Part shown: one piece after another, positions 16,238-23,769 of the stretch
Position numbering within the stretch: the stretch's first letter is position 1
How the letters are laid out: every line of letters begins with the position of its first letter
Assembly: GCF_009177095.1 (NCBI RefSeq)
Contig: NZ_AP021861.1
Coordinates: 1,966,501-2,030,500 of the forward strand
Length of the DNA: 64,000 nucleotides
DNA from: Lacipirellula parvula
Lineage (GTDB): Bacteria > Planctomycetota > Planctomycetia > Pirellulales > Lacipirellulaceae
Direction of reading: 5' to 3'
The notes under the pieces: generated by a model
Seen by the model: only the letters and a program-made list of their open reading frames with translations
What the model was told of the DNA's origin: nothing
Database searches by the model: none
Program-made: the position numbers and the translations under genes

Positions 16238-16335
16238 TAAAACCAGAATGACGAAATCCGAATGACGAATGAGAATACTGCAGAGAGGGCTATTCATTCG
16301 TCATTCGAGCTTCGTCATTCGTCATTCAAGATTCC
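16238..16335. repeat. heptad-repeat palindrome (GAATGAC units)
   Basis: Left arm built from 7-base units of the GAATGAC/GAAATCC type, right arm from complementary units of the GTCATTC type (ATTCGTC, ATTCGAG), with about 25 bases between. It lies between the AtuA-like gene and the hydratase start. It has the same construction, with a different heptad, as the elements at 27520 and inside lysS at 28175. Confidence 0.8.
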
Positions 16336-16338
16336 GCC

Positions 16339-17130
16339 ATGTACATGCCCAGCAATGCCATCGACGTGAAAGTGTTCGAGGGAGCGGGGACGATCATTCT
16401 CAATCGTCCCGACTACGGCAATGCGCTGATGCGGTCGATGGTGCAGCAACTCATCGAGGCGATCGACGACCTGTACCTGGAGAAGCGGGTACGGGCGATC
16501 ATCATCACCGGGGCAGGGGACAGCTTCTCCGCCGGCGCCGACGTGGGTGAGATGCAGGTGAGCCAGGACTCGGAAGCTCCCGAGGAAGATTGGGGCTCCG
16601 ACGCCGCTGATTTTCGCGACCTTGTCGTGCGGATGATGGAGATCACCAAGCCGATCATCGCCGCGGTGAACGGCCCTGCGGTCTCCGCAGGAGCGGCGCT
16701 CGTGGCGGCGGCCGACATCGTCGTCGCGAGCGAGCGGGCGACCATCGGCGTGTCTGACGCTCGTCACGGCATGGTAGCGGGCCTTGCCGCGCCGCTGATT
16801 GCGTTTCGCATCGGGGCAGGGCAGGCGGCGCGGATGATGCTCACTGGCGCCATGCTCGATGCGGCAGAGGCGTATCGCATTGGGTTGTTTCACGAACTCG
16901 CGCCGGATGATCTCGTCTGGGCGCGAGCAATGGAAGTCGCCAAGCAGTGCGCCGCCGGCGCGCCCGAGGCGATTCAACTTTCCAAGCGGCTCGTCAACGA
17001 GACGCTCGGCGAAGAGCTCGCGACGCAGCTCGCCTCCGGCGCCGTGATGGCCGCCACGGCTCGCACGACCGAAGCGGCGAGCGAAGGGATCAAGGCGCTG
17101 CTCGAAGGCCGCCCGCCGGAGTGGAAGTAG
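16339..17130 (+). CDS. enoyl-CoA hydratase/isomerase family protein
   Basis: A 263-residue crotonase-fold protein acting on an acyl-CoA thioester in the cytosol. The CoA-binding and oxyanion-hole motifs are present: ITGAGDSFSAGADV at about 55-68 and AAVNGPAVSAGAAL near 112. The two catalytic glutamates of classical enoyl-CoA hydratase are not conserved: the GGGCE glutamate aligns with Ala (SAGAA) and the PExxxG glutamate with Asp (SDARHG). It is therefore uncertain whether it hydrates, isomerises or does other crotonase chemistry. ATG at 16339 is used; a second ATG two codons later is also possible. It may form a unit with the upstream AtuA-like gene. Confidence 0.82.
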   Translation: MYMPSNAIDVKVFEGAGTIILNRPDYGNALMRSMVQQLIEAIDDLYLEKRVRAIIITGAGDSFSAGADVGEMQVSQDSEAPEEDWGSDAADFRDLVVRMMEITKPIIAAVNGPAVSAGAALVAAADIVVASERATIGVSDARHGMVAGLAAPLIAFRIGAGQAARMMLTGAMLDAAEAYRIGLFHELAPDDLVWARAMEVAKQCAAGAPEAIQLSKRLVNETLGEELATQLASGAVMAATARTTEAASEGIKALLEGRPPEWK

Positions 17131-17664
17131 CTGCCGCTCGGCTAGAAAAGAGAATTCGAAAACTTTTCCGGCTCGCGTTTGACTTCAGGAAAACTCGACC
17201 TAGATTTCAGTTGCCGGCGACGAGTTGCTGACGCTCGCCTGCGACGCCGCGATCGTCTGACCCTTCATGCGACGCGGCGCTGGACTTATCTCGCTACTTA
17301 TCCTGCCTCGTTTCCTTCCTCATCGTGTTGTCGCTGCGTGCGGGCGTTGGCCCTTCGCTGCGACCCAGCAAGTACCCTGTCAGCTTAGGCCGTCGGCGTG
17401 TGTGCGCGGTTCACCCCACGTATCGCTGCTGCGCACGCCGGCGGCCTGGCGCGTGTGAAACTCGTCATCGTCTCATTCGTTTGTCGGCATCTTGAGTGGA
17501 GCGAAGAATCTAGAGCTCATGGCGCATCGCCCGCGCCGGTTGCAACCCGGGCCTGACCTGGGGGACGCGGGACGTATGTTGGCCGATGAGGCTCAGTCGG
17601 CTCGGCGTCGTTGGCGCTCGAGCCGGAAATGCGGACGGGGTTGGCTTCGCGCCGGCCGTCGTCG

Positions 17665-17699
17665 CTCTAGATCCTTCGCTGCGTTCAGGGTGGTGACAG
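17665..17699. repeat. dispersed repeat of TCTAGATCCTTCGCTGCG type
   Basis: Matches from memory a motif scattered through many unrelated bacterial genomes (reverse strand: CACCCTGAACGCAGCGAAGG). Only one copy is visible in this window. Confidence 0.5.
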
Positions 17700-17714
17700 C
17701 CGCCGAATGGCGCA

Positions 17715-17745
17715 ACAAAGCCGCGACCGCCGGTCGCGGCTTTGT
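17715..17745. terminator. perfect 14-bp hairpin between convergent genes
   Basis: ACAAAGCCGCGACC and its exact reverse complement separated by the loop GCC. With AAA at the base on one side and TTT on the other, it could end transcription from both sides. The T-tract is only three bases, so it could also be a REP-type element. Confidence 0.5.
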
Positions 17746-17916
17746 GGAAATTCGCGAAACCCCAACGGGGAAAGTCCGAGACCTGCAGCGTTTGGCGCCC
17801 TCCAACGTGTGGCCGGACTTTTCCTTCCACCTGCCTGAGGCGCGGCGGCTCGTAGCGTGTGCTGCGGCCGCCGCCTCAGGCCCCTTCTACCGGCGAGCCG
17901 AGTCGTTTGACTTGGT

Positions 17917-19650
17917 TCAGTCTACTTCCGCGTTCCCTGCCGAGGAGTTGTCGACAAATGTATCTTGATAAAGCGGCATATACCGGTAGTAGACTTCGAG
18001 CGTCATCGTGGCCAGCGCGGTGGAATAGAGCCGGCCCCCTGCTGAACTGTGCGGTTCTGAAAAGTACCAGCTCCCTTTCTCGTGCCCCGCCGTGGCCTGG
18101 GTGCTGATGAGGTGCTCGCGCATCCGCGGGTTCCACCGCTTCCAGTTCGCACCGCCGACATGGTGGAGCACCTGCGATGCGTAGTAATTGAAGTAGGCGT
18201 CTTTCGTGCTCGGCGTCACTTGGCCGAGCCGCGCGACGCTCGCCCGCAACGGGCGGTAGTCCTTTTTCCAGCCGCCAATCATGCGGCAGAGCAGGCCGAT
18301 GGGCGTTGAGGCGGTGCGTCGGTTCGGCGAATCGCCCTGAACGTACAGGTAGTTCATGCCGTCGTCGTACTGCACGCTATCGAGATAGCTGCCGATGCGC
18401 TCCCAGATGTTCGACGGGAGTTCGATGTCAGTGAGGCTCGCGCTTTTGAGGGCCGCGATCTGCCAGCCGCTCACCGTCGTGTCGCCGGCCATCGGTGCTT
18501 CAAAGTTCGGCGTGTAGCGCCAGCCGCCGTCGTTGTATTGGGCTTCGAGAATGAACTGGATGGCGAGGATGGCCGACTTGCGCAGCTCGCGGTCGTGGGT
18601 CATCGCGTAGGCCTCGGTGAGCGCAAGCGTGGCGATGCCTTGCGAGTACATATTATCGCCATCGCGCAGATCGCCGCCGTGCGTGGTGACGGTCATCTGC
18701 TCCTGCAGGAAGTAGAGGCCGTGGCCAACGACTTCTTTGTACGGCCCTTCCTTATGCGTGTACCCCGCGCCGAGGAACGTGAGCAGGGCGAGTCCCGTCG
18801 CCGCCGTCTTCGAACGGTTCGATCCTGAATCGCCGCATTGGCCGCCGCAATTCGGATTCGCTTGCAGATCGAACCGCCAGCCGCCGTCGGACCACTGATG
18901 CTTCTTCATCCAAACAAGGGCCGCTTCGACGGCTTCTTCGCTGCGAACCGTGCCGCCGCCGGCAAGCGCGGCAGCGCGGCGATTCTCCAACTTGCGGCCT
19001 TCCAGTCCGCCTCCGCGCGAGGCCGACGGGCCTAGCAGCGCATCGAGCGGCAGGCCCGTACCAAATCCTGAATCGCTCGATGACGTTGCCGCGGTGACGC
19101 CGCTACCAACATTCGCCGCAACGGCGCCCTCGGAGGGGAGGTCGCCAATCGGGCCGCCGAGTTGCGGTGCAATGTCTTCGCCAATGGGCGAGCCGATCAT
19201 GTCGCTTACTTCGCCCGGGAGCGAGATTTCGTCGCCGAGTTCGAACGGCCCGAGCGATGGAACGAGTTCGTCGGTGGGGGCGATCGGCAGTTCGCCGACG
19301 CCGACTTCCATCGGCTCCACCGACAGCGGGCCCGACGGTTCGTCGTCGAACAGCTCTCGGGCTCGCTGTGAGGAGAGGATCGCGATCGACAAGGTGGCGA
19401 ACAGGACGCCATGGACGACGGCGCTCGAAACCCACGCGCCGGCGCCCGATTCTTCGAGCCAGGCGCCGATGCGGTCGACCAGTCCGAGCGGCTCGCTGAG
19501 CGGGACGGCGGGGGAGGGGGGCTCCACCAGCGGTTCCGCCACGGCGGCAATTTTGTCGGCTGGCGAGTCTAAAACGGGGCCATCAAGCGGCGCTGGAAGG
19601 TCCGGCGGCTCGACGTGAGGAGGCGGCGTATGGTCCAGCGGGGAGGACAA
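17917..19650 (-). CDS. membrane-anchored squalene-cyclase-like repeat protein
   Basis: A 577-residue protein. Residues 1-85 are Pro/Glu-rich and cytoplasmic in character. One transmembrane segment (WVSSAVVHGVLFATLSIAIL) lies at about 88-108, followed by a low-complexity Gly/Pro/Ser linker to about 235. The C-terminal 320 residues form an alpha/alpha barrel of the prenyltransferase / squalene-oxidase repeat type, shown by QW-like units such as HQWSDGGWRF near 250 and QYNDGGWRYTP near 380. The DxDD-type catalytic aspartate motif of real cyclases is not seen. Probably a non-catalytic binding or scaffolding domain outside the cytoplasmic membrane, as found in many planctomycete proteins. Confidence 0.82.
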   Translation of the reverse strand: MSSPLDHTPPPHVEPPDLPAPLDGPVLDSPADKIAAVAEPLVEPPSPAVPLSEPLGLVDRIGAWLEESGAGAWVSSAVVHGVLFATLSIAILSSQRARELFDDEPSGPLSVEPMEVGVGELPIAPTDELVPSLGPFELGDEISLPGEVSDMIGSPIGEDIAPQLGGPIGDLPSEGAVAANVGSGVTAATSSSDSGFGTGLPLDALLGPSASRGGGLEGRKLENRRAAALAGGGTVRSEEAVEAALVWMKKHQWSDGGWRFDLQANPNCGGQCGDSGSNRSKTAATGLALLTFLGAGYTHKEGPYKEVVGHGLYFLQEQMTVTTHGGDLRDGDNMYSQGIATLALTEAYAMTHDRELRKSAILAIQFILEAQYNDGGWRYTPNFEAPMAGDTTVSGWQIAALKSASLTDIELPSNIWERIGSYLDSVQYDDGMNYLYVQGDSPNRRTASTPIGLLCRMIGGWKKDYRPLRASVARLGQVTPSTKDAYFNYYASQVLHHVGGANWKRWNPRMREHLISTQATAGHEKGSWYFSEPHSSAGGRLYSTALATMTLEVYYRYMPLYQDTFVDNSSAGNAEVD

Positions 19651-19898
19651 GCCCGTCTGTTCCGATCTTGGCTGCTAGGGGCTGAACTCGTCAATTATAC
19701 CGCCACGGCGTCGTTTTCTGCGTCCGAACGCTCCAGTTCCTCTGCTTTCCGGTTACCGCGAGGATGTTGGAGTCCCCACTGGCGTAATGCCGAAAAAGTC
19801 CATAAAATGCCGGGCTACCTATACCGTCCGGGCCGCAGCCGACAAACCGGCGCCCCGGAACCCCCGAGTTTTATCGCGTTTCGATAGTTAGGTGACGT

Positions 19899-20072
19899 AT
19901 GGCGAAGACCGGCAAGCGGAAGAAGAAAGTGGAAACCGTGTTCCTCGTGTGCGAGGAGACCGGCGATTACAACTACACGCTCCGCCGGAAGACGGGCGGC
20001 GAAAAGCTGAAGCTCAGCAAGTTCTGCCCTCGTTTGCGCAAGCACACGATTCACGTTGAGAAGAAGAAGTAA
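19899..20072 (+). CDS. rpmG: 50S ribosomal protein L33
   Basis: A 57-residue, strongly basic protein (MAKTGKRKKK start). The stretch LVCEETGDYNYTLRRKT, then KLKLSKFCPRLRKHTIHVE, is the L33 signature. Only single cysteines (Cys18, Cys43) remain where zinc-binding versions have two CxxC pairs, so it probably does not bind zinc. ATG at 19899 is preceded by GTTAGGTGACGT, which contains AGGTG as a plausible ribosome-binding site. It lies alone between a minus-strand gene and recJ. Confidence 0.95.
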   Translation: MAKTGKRKKKVETVFLVCEETGDYNYTLRRKTGGEKLKLSKFCPRLRKHTIHVEKKK

Positions 20073-20187
20073 GCTTCTTTTTCCGTTTCTTTAGGGGGCG
20101 GCGGGAGTTCTGCGCGCCGCTCCGGCGGGTCGTTGACCCGCGGCTGATTGGGGTTCACCCCGCGGCTGAGCAGGCGGAGCCTCGTCC

Positions 20188-21936
20188 ATGCCCAAACATT
20201 GGCGCCTTGCCCCGCATGATCCGGCACGCATCGCCGATTTGGAGCGAGCGGCCGGGGTGCCGTCGCTGGTCGCCCACTTGCTGCTTTCCCGCGGGATTCA
20301 TGACCCGGCGGACGTGCGGCAGTTTCTCGACCCGAAGCTCACCGGGCTGCGCGATCCTGAACTGCTCCCCGGGGCCGCGGCGGCGGCCGATCTGCTCTAT
20401 CAGGCCTACCGGGCCAAGCGGCGGATCACCGTTTACGGCGACTACGACGCCGACGGGATGACCGCGACGGCAATTCTTGTCCGCTGCTTGCGGATGCTCG
20501 ACGCGCAGGTCGATTTCTACGTCCCGCACCGGATCGACGAGGGATACGGGGTTAACTCCGAAGCGATCGCGAAGCTGGCCGAGCAAGGGGCTGACGTCGT
20601 CGTTACCGTCGACTGCGGCATTTGCAGCGTCGCGGAAGCACGACTGGCGAAGGAACTCGGGCTCACGCTGATCGTCACCGACCACCATCAGATGGACGCC
20701 GAGTTGCCCGATGCGGCGGCGTTGGTCCATCCGGCGCTGCCGGGGAGCGAGTACCCGTTCAAGGGGCTCTGCGGAGCCGCGGTGGCGTTCAAGCTGGCGT
20801 GGGCCCTCTGCCAACGCGTGGCGGAGAACAAACGGGTCAACGAGCGGATGCGGCAGTTCTTGCTGCAGGCGGTCGGGCTGGCCGCGATTGGGACCGTGGC
20901 CGACGTCGTACCGCTCATCGACGAGAATCGCATCCTCGTGCGACATGGGTTGCAAAGCCTTACGGCGTACCCCACCATCGGCATGTCGGCCCTCATGCGG
21001 CAGATCAAGCTGCACGAGAAGCATGCCCTCGAGTGCGAGGATCTTGGCTTTTCGATTGGTCCGCGATTGAATGCGGCCGGGCGGATGGGGCAAGCGGAGC
21101 TGGGCATCGAACTCCTCACCACCGAGAGCGAGGTGCGGGCCGAGAAGCTGGCCAAGTACATCGACGAGCTGAATCTCGAACGCCAAACGCTCGAACGAAG
21201 TATCTTGCGGGCGGCCGATAAGCAGGCCCGCGAACGCTTCGACCCCAGCCGCGATTCGGCGCTCGTGCTGGCCGACCATGATTGGCATCCGGGCATTATC
21301 GGGATCGTCGCCGGTCGCGTGGCCGATAAGTTCCATATGCCGGCGATCGTGATCGCGCTCGATAAGCTTGGCGTCAAGCCGGGCGTCGGCTCGGCGCGGA
21401 GCGTGCCGGGGTTCAACCTTCACGCCGCGCTGGCGGAGTGCAGCGAACTGCTGGAGAGCCACGGCGGGCATGCGGCGGCTGCCGGCCTTCGCGTCACCGA
21501 GGCGAATCTGCCGGCCTTCCGGCGGAAGTTCTGCGACGTGGTGGCCCGTGAGTTGGGCGAAGGCTCTCGGCTCGCGGAGCTGTTCGTCGATGTCGAGACG
21601 ACCTTTAGCTGTCTCACCCAGCGAACCGTCGAGCAGATCGAGAAGTTGGCTCCGTTCGGCCACGGCAACCTGCGGCCGGTGCTGTGTGCTAGCGAGGTGC
21701 GGCTCACGGAGCGCCCGAAGCGAATGGGCGGCGCAGGGCGGCACCTGTCGATGACGTTCGATCAGGCGGGGATCAAGTTGCGGGCCGTCGCGTTCGGCGG
21801 CGGCGACTGGGAAGACGAACTCGCAGCGATCAACGGCGAGATGTCGATCGCGTTTCGCCCCGTCATCAACCGCTACCGCGGCCGGGCATCGGTCGAGATT
21901 CATCTTGCCGATTGGCGTCTCGATAGCGCGCAATAG
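20188..21936 (+). CDS. recJ: single-stranded-DNA exonuclease RecJ
   Basis: 5'-3' exonuclease for single-stranded DNA in recombination and mismatch repair. The 582 residues match the family. The DHH phosphoesterase core has VYGDYDADG at 82-90, VDCG at 141-144 and the DHH triad at 165-167 (VTDHHQ). The linker motif GPRLNAAGRMG lies near 293, and the DHHA1 domain has SRDSALVLADHDWHPGIIGIVAGR and SARSVPGFNLH...GGHAAAAGL. A C-terminal OB domain covers about 455-580. A 592-codon open frame on the opposite strand is a composition artefact. The 115 bases after L33 do not suggest a shared operon. Confidence 0.95.
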   Translation: MPKHWRLAPHDPARIADLERAAGVPSLVAHLLLSRGIHDPADVRQFLDPKLTGLRDPELLPGAAAAADLLYQAYRAKRRITVYGDYDADGMTATAILVRCLRMLDAQVDFYVPHRIDEGYGVNSEAIAKLAEQGADVVVTVDCGICSVAEARLAKELGLTLIVTDHHQMDAELPDAAALVHPALPGSEYPFKGLCGAAVAFKLAWALCQRVAENKRVNERMRQFLLQAVGLAAIGTVADVVPLIDENRILVRHGLQSLTAYPTIGMSALMRQIKLHEKHALECEDLGFSIGPRLNAAGRMGQAELGIELLTTESEVRAEKLAKYIDELNLERQTLERSILRAADKQARERFDPSRDSALVLADHDWHPGIIGIVAGRVADKFHMPAIVIALDKLGVKPGVGSARSVPGFNLHAALAECSELLESHGGHAAAAGLRVTEANLPAFRRKFCDVVARELGEGSRLAELFVDVETTFSCLTQRTVEQIEKLAPFGHGNLRPVLCASEVRLTERPKRMGGAGRHLSMTFDQAGIKLRAVAFGGGDWEDELAAINGEMSIAFRPVINRYRGRASVEIHLADWRLDSAQ

Positions 21937-22116
21937 ACCTGCAACTGGCAGCGATCTGAACCGCGGCGCATGCTAGCAGCGCCCACAAGCGGCAATCCGC
22001 ATTGGCCTGCGTGACAAACATCGATCGGCGTTTACGCCGTCTGCACGCTTTCGTATGCTCCCCGCCGTCCAGTTTGATTGTTCGGGGCTGCGCGCCCCAC
22101 GAAAGGGAGTTCCGCC

Positions 22117-22914
22117 ATGGTTCGGCAATTCTTCAGCCTGCTGTTCATTGTCGCCGCTTCGTGTTCGCTGCTGCGGGAATCGCAGTGCGTCTCGGCTCAA
22201 GAATTCCGGATTGAAACCGAGATCTACGTTGGCGACGCCACCGAACCGGCAAGCCACACGGTGACGCTCTTCGAAAAGTCGGCTGTTTACGAGTTCGTCG
22301 ACAGCCCGCAGCAAGTGATCGTCTACCGCCAGGGCCCGGAAGGGAAGTCGGGGCAGTTCATTCTGCTCGACGTCGTTCGCGAATGCCGCACCGACGTCGA
22401 GGCCGATCGGGTGTCGAAGCTGATGGTGAAAATGACCGAATGGGCGTCGGAGCACAAAGACCCGTTGCTCAAATTTTCCGCGAAGCCGAGTTTCGATGAA
22501 ACATTCGATAGCGACACCGGCGCGCTGACGCTGGCGAACAAAGAGTGGACCTACCGCACCGCGACGATCAAGGCGCAAGACGCCGCTAGTTTGAAGCGTT
22601 ACCGCGAGTTTACCGACCGCTACGCTGAACTTTCGTCGATGATGTACAACTCGCCGCCGCCAGGTCCGCGGTTGGCCCTCAATTCGTCGCTGGCGAAGCA
22701 CGGCGTCGTGCCGGTCGAGATTCAACGCTCGCTAGGCGGCGACGACAAGAACGCCGTGCGGGCGACGCACCTCTTCTCGTGGCGACTGTCGCGCGAAGAT
22801 CGCACGCGCCTCGACGAAGCCCAGGCCCATTTGGCGAACTTCAAGAAGGTCGACAACGAGCAGTTTATTGCGGCTCGGACGGGGAAAGATGTGGTTCGCG
22901 GGCAGTCGAAGTAG
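22117..22914 (+). CDS. secreted hypothetical protein
   Basis: A 265-residue protein exported by a signal peptide (MVRQFFSLLFIVAASCSLL, with likely cleavage after VSA near residue 28). ATG at 22117 is chosen over 22078 because it follows GAAAGGGAG at a good distance and gives a normal signal sequence. The mature part (EFRIETEIYVGD, then VTLFEKSAVYEFVDSP, QVIVYR) looks like a compact beta-rich domain followed by a helical C-terminal part. I do not recognise a family or catalytic motif. It stands alone and may be periplasmic. Confidence 0.7.
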   Translation: MVRQFFSLLFIVAASCSLLRESQCVSAQEFRIETEIYVGDATEPASHTVTLFEKSAVYEFVDSPQQVIVYRQGPEGKSGQFILLDVVRECRTDVEADRVSKLMVKMTEWASEHKDPLLKFSAKPSFDETFDSDTGALTLANKEWTYRTATIKAQDAASLKRYREFTDRYAELSSMMYNSPPPGPRLALNSSLAKHGVVPVEIQRSLGGDDKNAVRATHLFSWRLSREDRTRLDEAQAHLANFKKVDNEQFIAARTGKDVVRGQSK

Positions 22915-22954
22915 TCTTCCCAGACGAAGTGTTTGACGTGCGGAATTGGGCTCA

Positions 22955-22963
22955 TGCTATAAT
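22955..22963 (+). promoter_or_regulatory. extended -10 promoter (TGCTATAAT)
   Basis: Perfect TATAAT at 22958-22963 with an upstream TG, forming an extended -10. A TTGACG lies at 22932-22937 but the 20-base spacer is longer than usual. The predicted transcript start falls at about 22970, the A of the antitoxin ATG, which implies a leaderless mRNA. The same TGCTATAATTC occurs at 34632. Confidence 0.6.
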
Positions 22964-22969
22964 TCACGC

Positions 22970-23233
22970 ATGACCATTCAACTCACCTCTGAACAACGGG
23001 CTGTCGTCGATTCACAGACGCCAGGTCGCCCCGTACGCGTAGAAGACAGCGAATCGGGGCGCGTTTATTGGCTGGTGTCGTCGGATGACGTTCACTCGCT
23101 GTGGACGACTCACGTGAGCGACGCCGTTGAAGCCGGGATGCAAGCGATTGCTCAAGGCCAAGCAGTTGATTGGAACCCTGAGGCCATGAAAGCCTTGGCA
23201 CGGCGCACCGCGGCGGGCGGTGAGGCTCTATGA
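22970..23233 (+). CDS. putative antitoxin of a ParE-type pair
   Basis: An 87-residue protein whose stop overlaps the toxin start by four bases (ATGA at 23230-23233). I do not recognise it as a standard ParD, RelB or Phd protein; its sequence is mixed polar (RVEDSESGRVYWLVSSDDV) and then helical (AVEAGMQAIAQGQAVDW). The antitoxin role is inferred from gene order and coupling alone. Start at 22970 rather than 22946 because the -10 box would lie inside the coding region otherwise. Confidence 0.65.
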   Translation: MTIQLTSEQRAVVDSQTPGRPVRVEDSESGRVYWLVSSDDVHSLWTTHVSDAVEAGMQAIAQGQAVDWNPEAMKALARRTAAGGEAL

Positions 23234-23520
23234 GCCTCCGGCATCGTCTATCTTCTCTTGCCGAGCAAGACGTCGCTCAAATCGTCGAGTATTTGGCAAA
23301 GGCGAATCTAGACGCCGCGTTGGCGTTTATCGACCAGTTGTCAGAGCGATTCCGGTTGCTTGAGGCGTATCCAGAGAGCGGCGAACGCTATTCGGATCCG
23401 CAACGCGGGCTGAGACGAACATCGCTCGACAACTACGTCGTTATCTATCAAACGCTAGACGACGCGATCTTGATCGTTCGCGTCGTCCATGGTGCGCGAG
23501 ACTTGCATGAGCTTCTCTAG
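23230..23520 (+). CDS. parE: ParE/RelE-type toxin
   Basis: A 96-residue protein of the ParE/RelE toxin superfamily. Family features visible: LAEQDVAQIVEYLA at 10-23, the helical hairpin AALAFIDQLSERFRLLEAYPESGERY, and the terminal strand segment YVVIYQTLDDAILIVRVVHGARDLHELL with the conserved VVHGARD. ParE members poison DNA gyrase, while RelE members cut mRNA on ribosomes; the VRVVHGARD pattern favours ParE. Translationally coupled to the preceding small gene. Confidence 0.88.
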   Translation: MSLRHRLSSLAEQDVAQIVEYLAKANLDAALAFIDQLSERFRLLEAYPESGERYSDPQRGLRRTSLDNYVVIYQTLDDAILIVRVVHGARDLHELL

Positions 23521-23566
23521 CTGGGCGGCGTATGACCCATGCTCGAATCTCACGTACCTCAATCTT

Positions 23567-23761
23567 TCAACGCAATTGGGTAACAGCAAATCTTCGTAAG
23601 CGGTCGAAAGCATCCTCCGCGGATATTTCTCCGGATGCCATTCCTTCTTCAATAAGCAGGCGAAGTTGTTGGTGTCGTGCGACTTCGCCCGCATACCGCG
23701 GCTCCTCCCCCGCAGGCGCTTTCGGCATCTCGTCAGGCGGAGGTTGCGGAATCGAACCCAT
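23567..23761 (-). CDS. small ParD-like orphan reading frame
   Basis: A 64-residue frame starting 8 bases after the ilvE stop on the same strand. Its C-terminal half (LRLLIEEGMASGEISAEDAFDRLRRFA) resembles the ParD/CopG antitoxin tail motif with its L-EG-xSG pattern. The N-terminal half is proline-rich. It runs toward the ParE gene from the opposite strand and may be an antitoxin remnant or a small regulator. The length and weak similarity leave this uncertain. Confidence 0.35.
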   Translation of the reverse strand: MGSIPQPPPDEMPKAPAGEEPRYAGEVARHQQLRLLIEEGMASGEISAEDAFDRLRRFAVTQLR

Positions 23762-23769
23762 AATTGCGT

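Larger units (their letters stand above)
17131..17916. other. 786-base convergent intergenic region
   Basis: Between two converging genes. It contains a dispersed repeat at 17665-17699 and a perfect hairpin at 17715-17745 (both listed). A 158-codon open frame at 17492-17968 overlaps the neighbouring gene, has no protein-like features and crosses the repeats, so it is not accepted. Confidence 0.6.

Noticed and set aside
17492-17968. 158-codon open frame on the plus strand
   Set aside because: It overlaps the 3' end of the minus-strand cyclase-like gene, runs through a dispersed repeat and a hairpin, and its protein is Arg/Ala-rich without any domain pattern.
20155-21933. 592-codon open frame antisense to recJ
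   Set aside because: recJ on the plus strand has every family motif. The antisense frame is stop-free because of high GC and codon bias.
23740-23765. Sequence GGTTCGATTCC on the minus strand resembling a tRNA T-loop
   Set aside because: The flanking bases cannot pair as a 5-bp T-stem and no D-arm, anticodon arm or acceptor stem is nearby.
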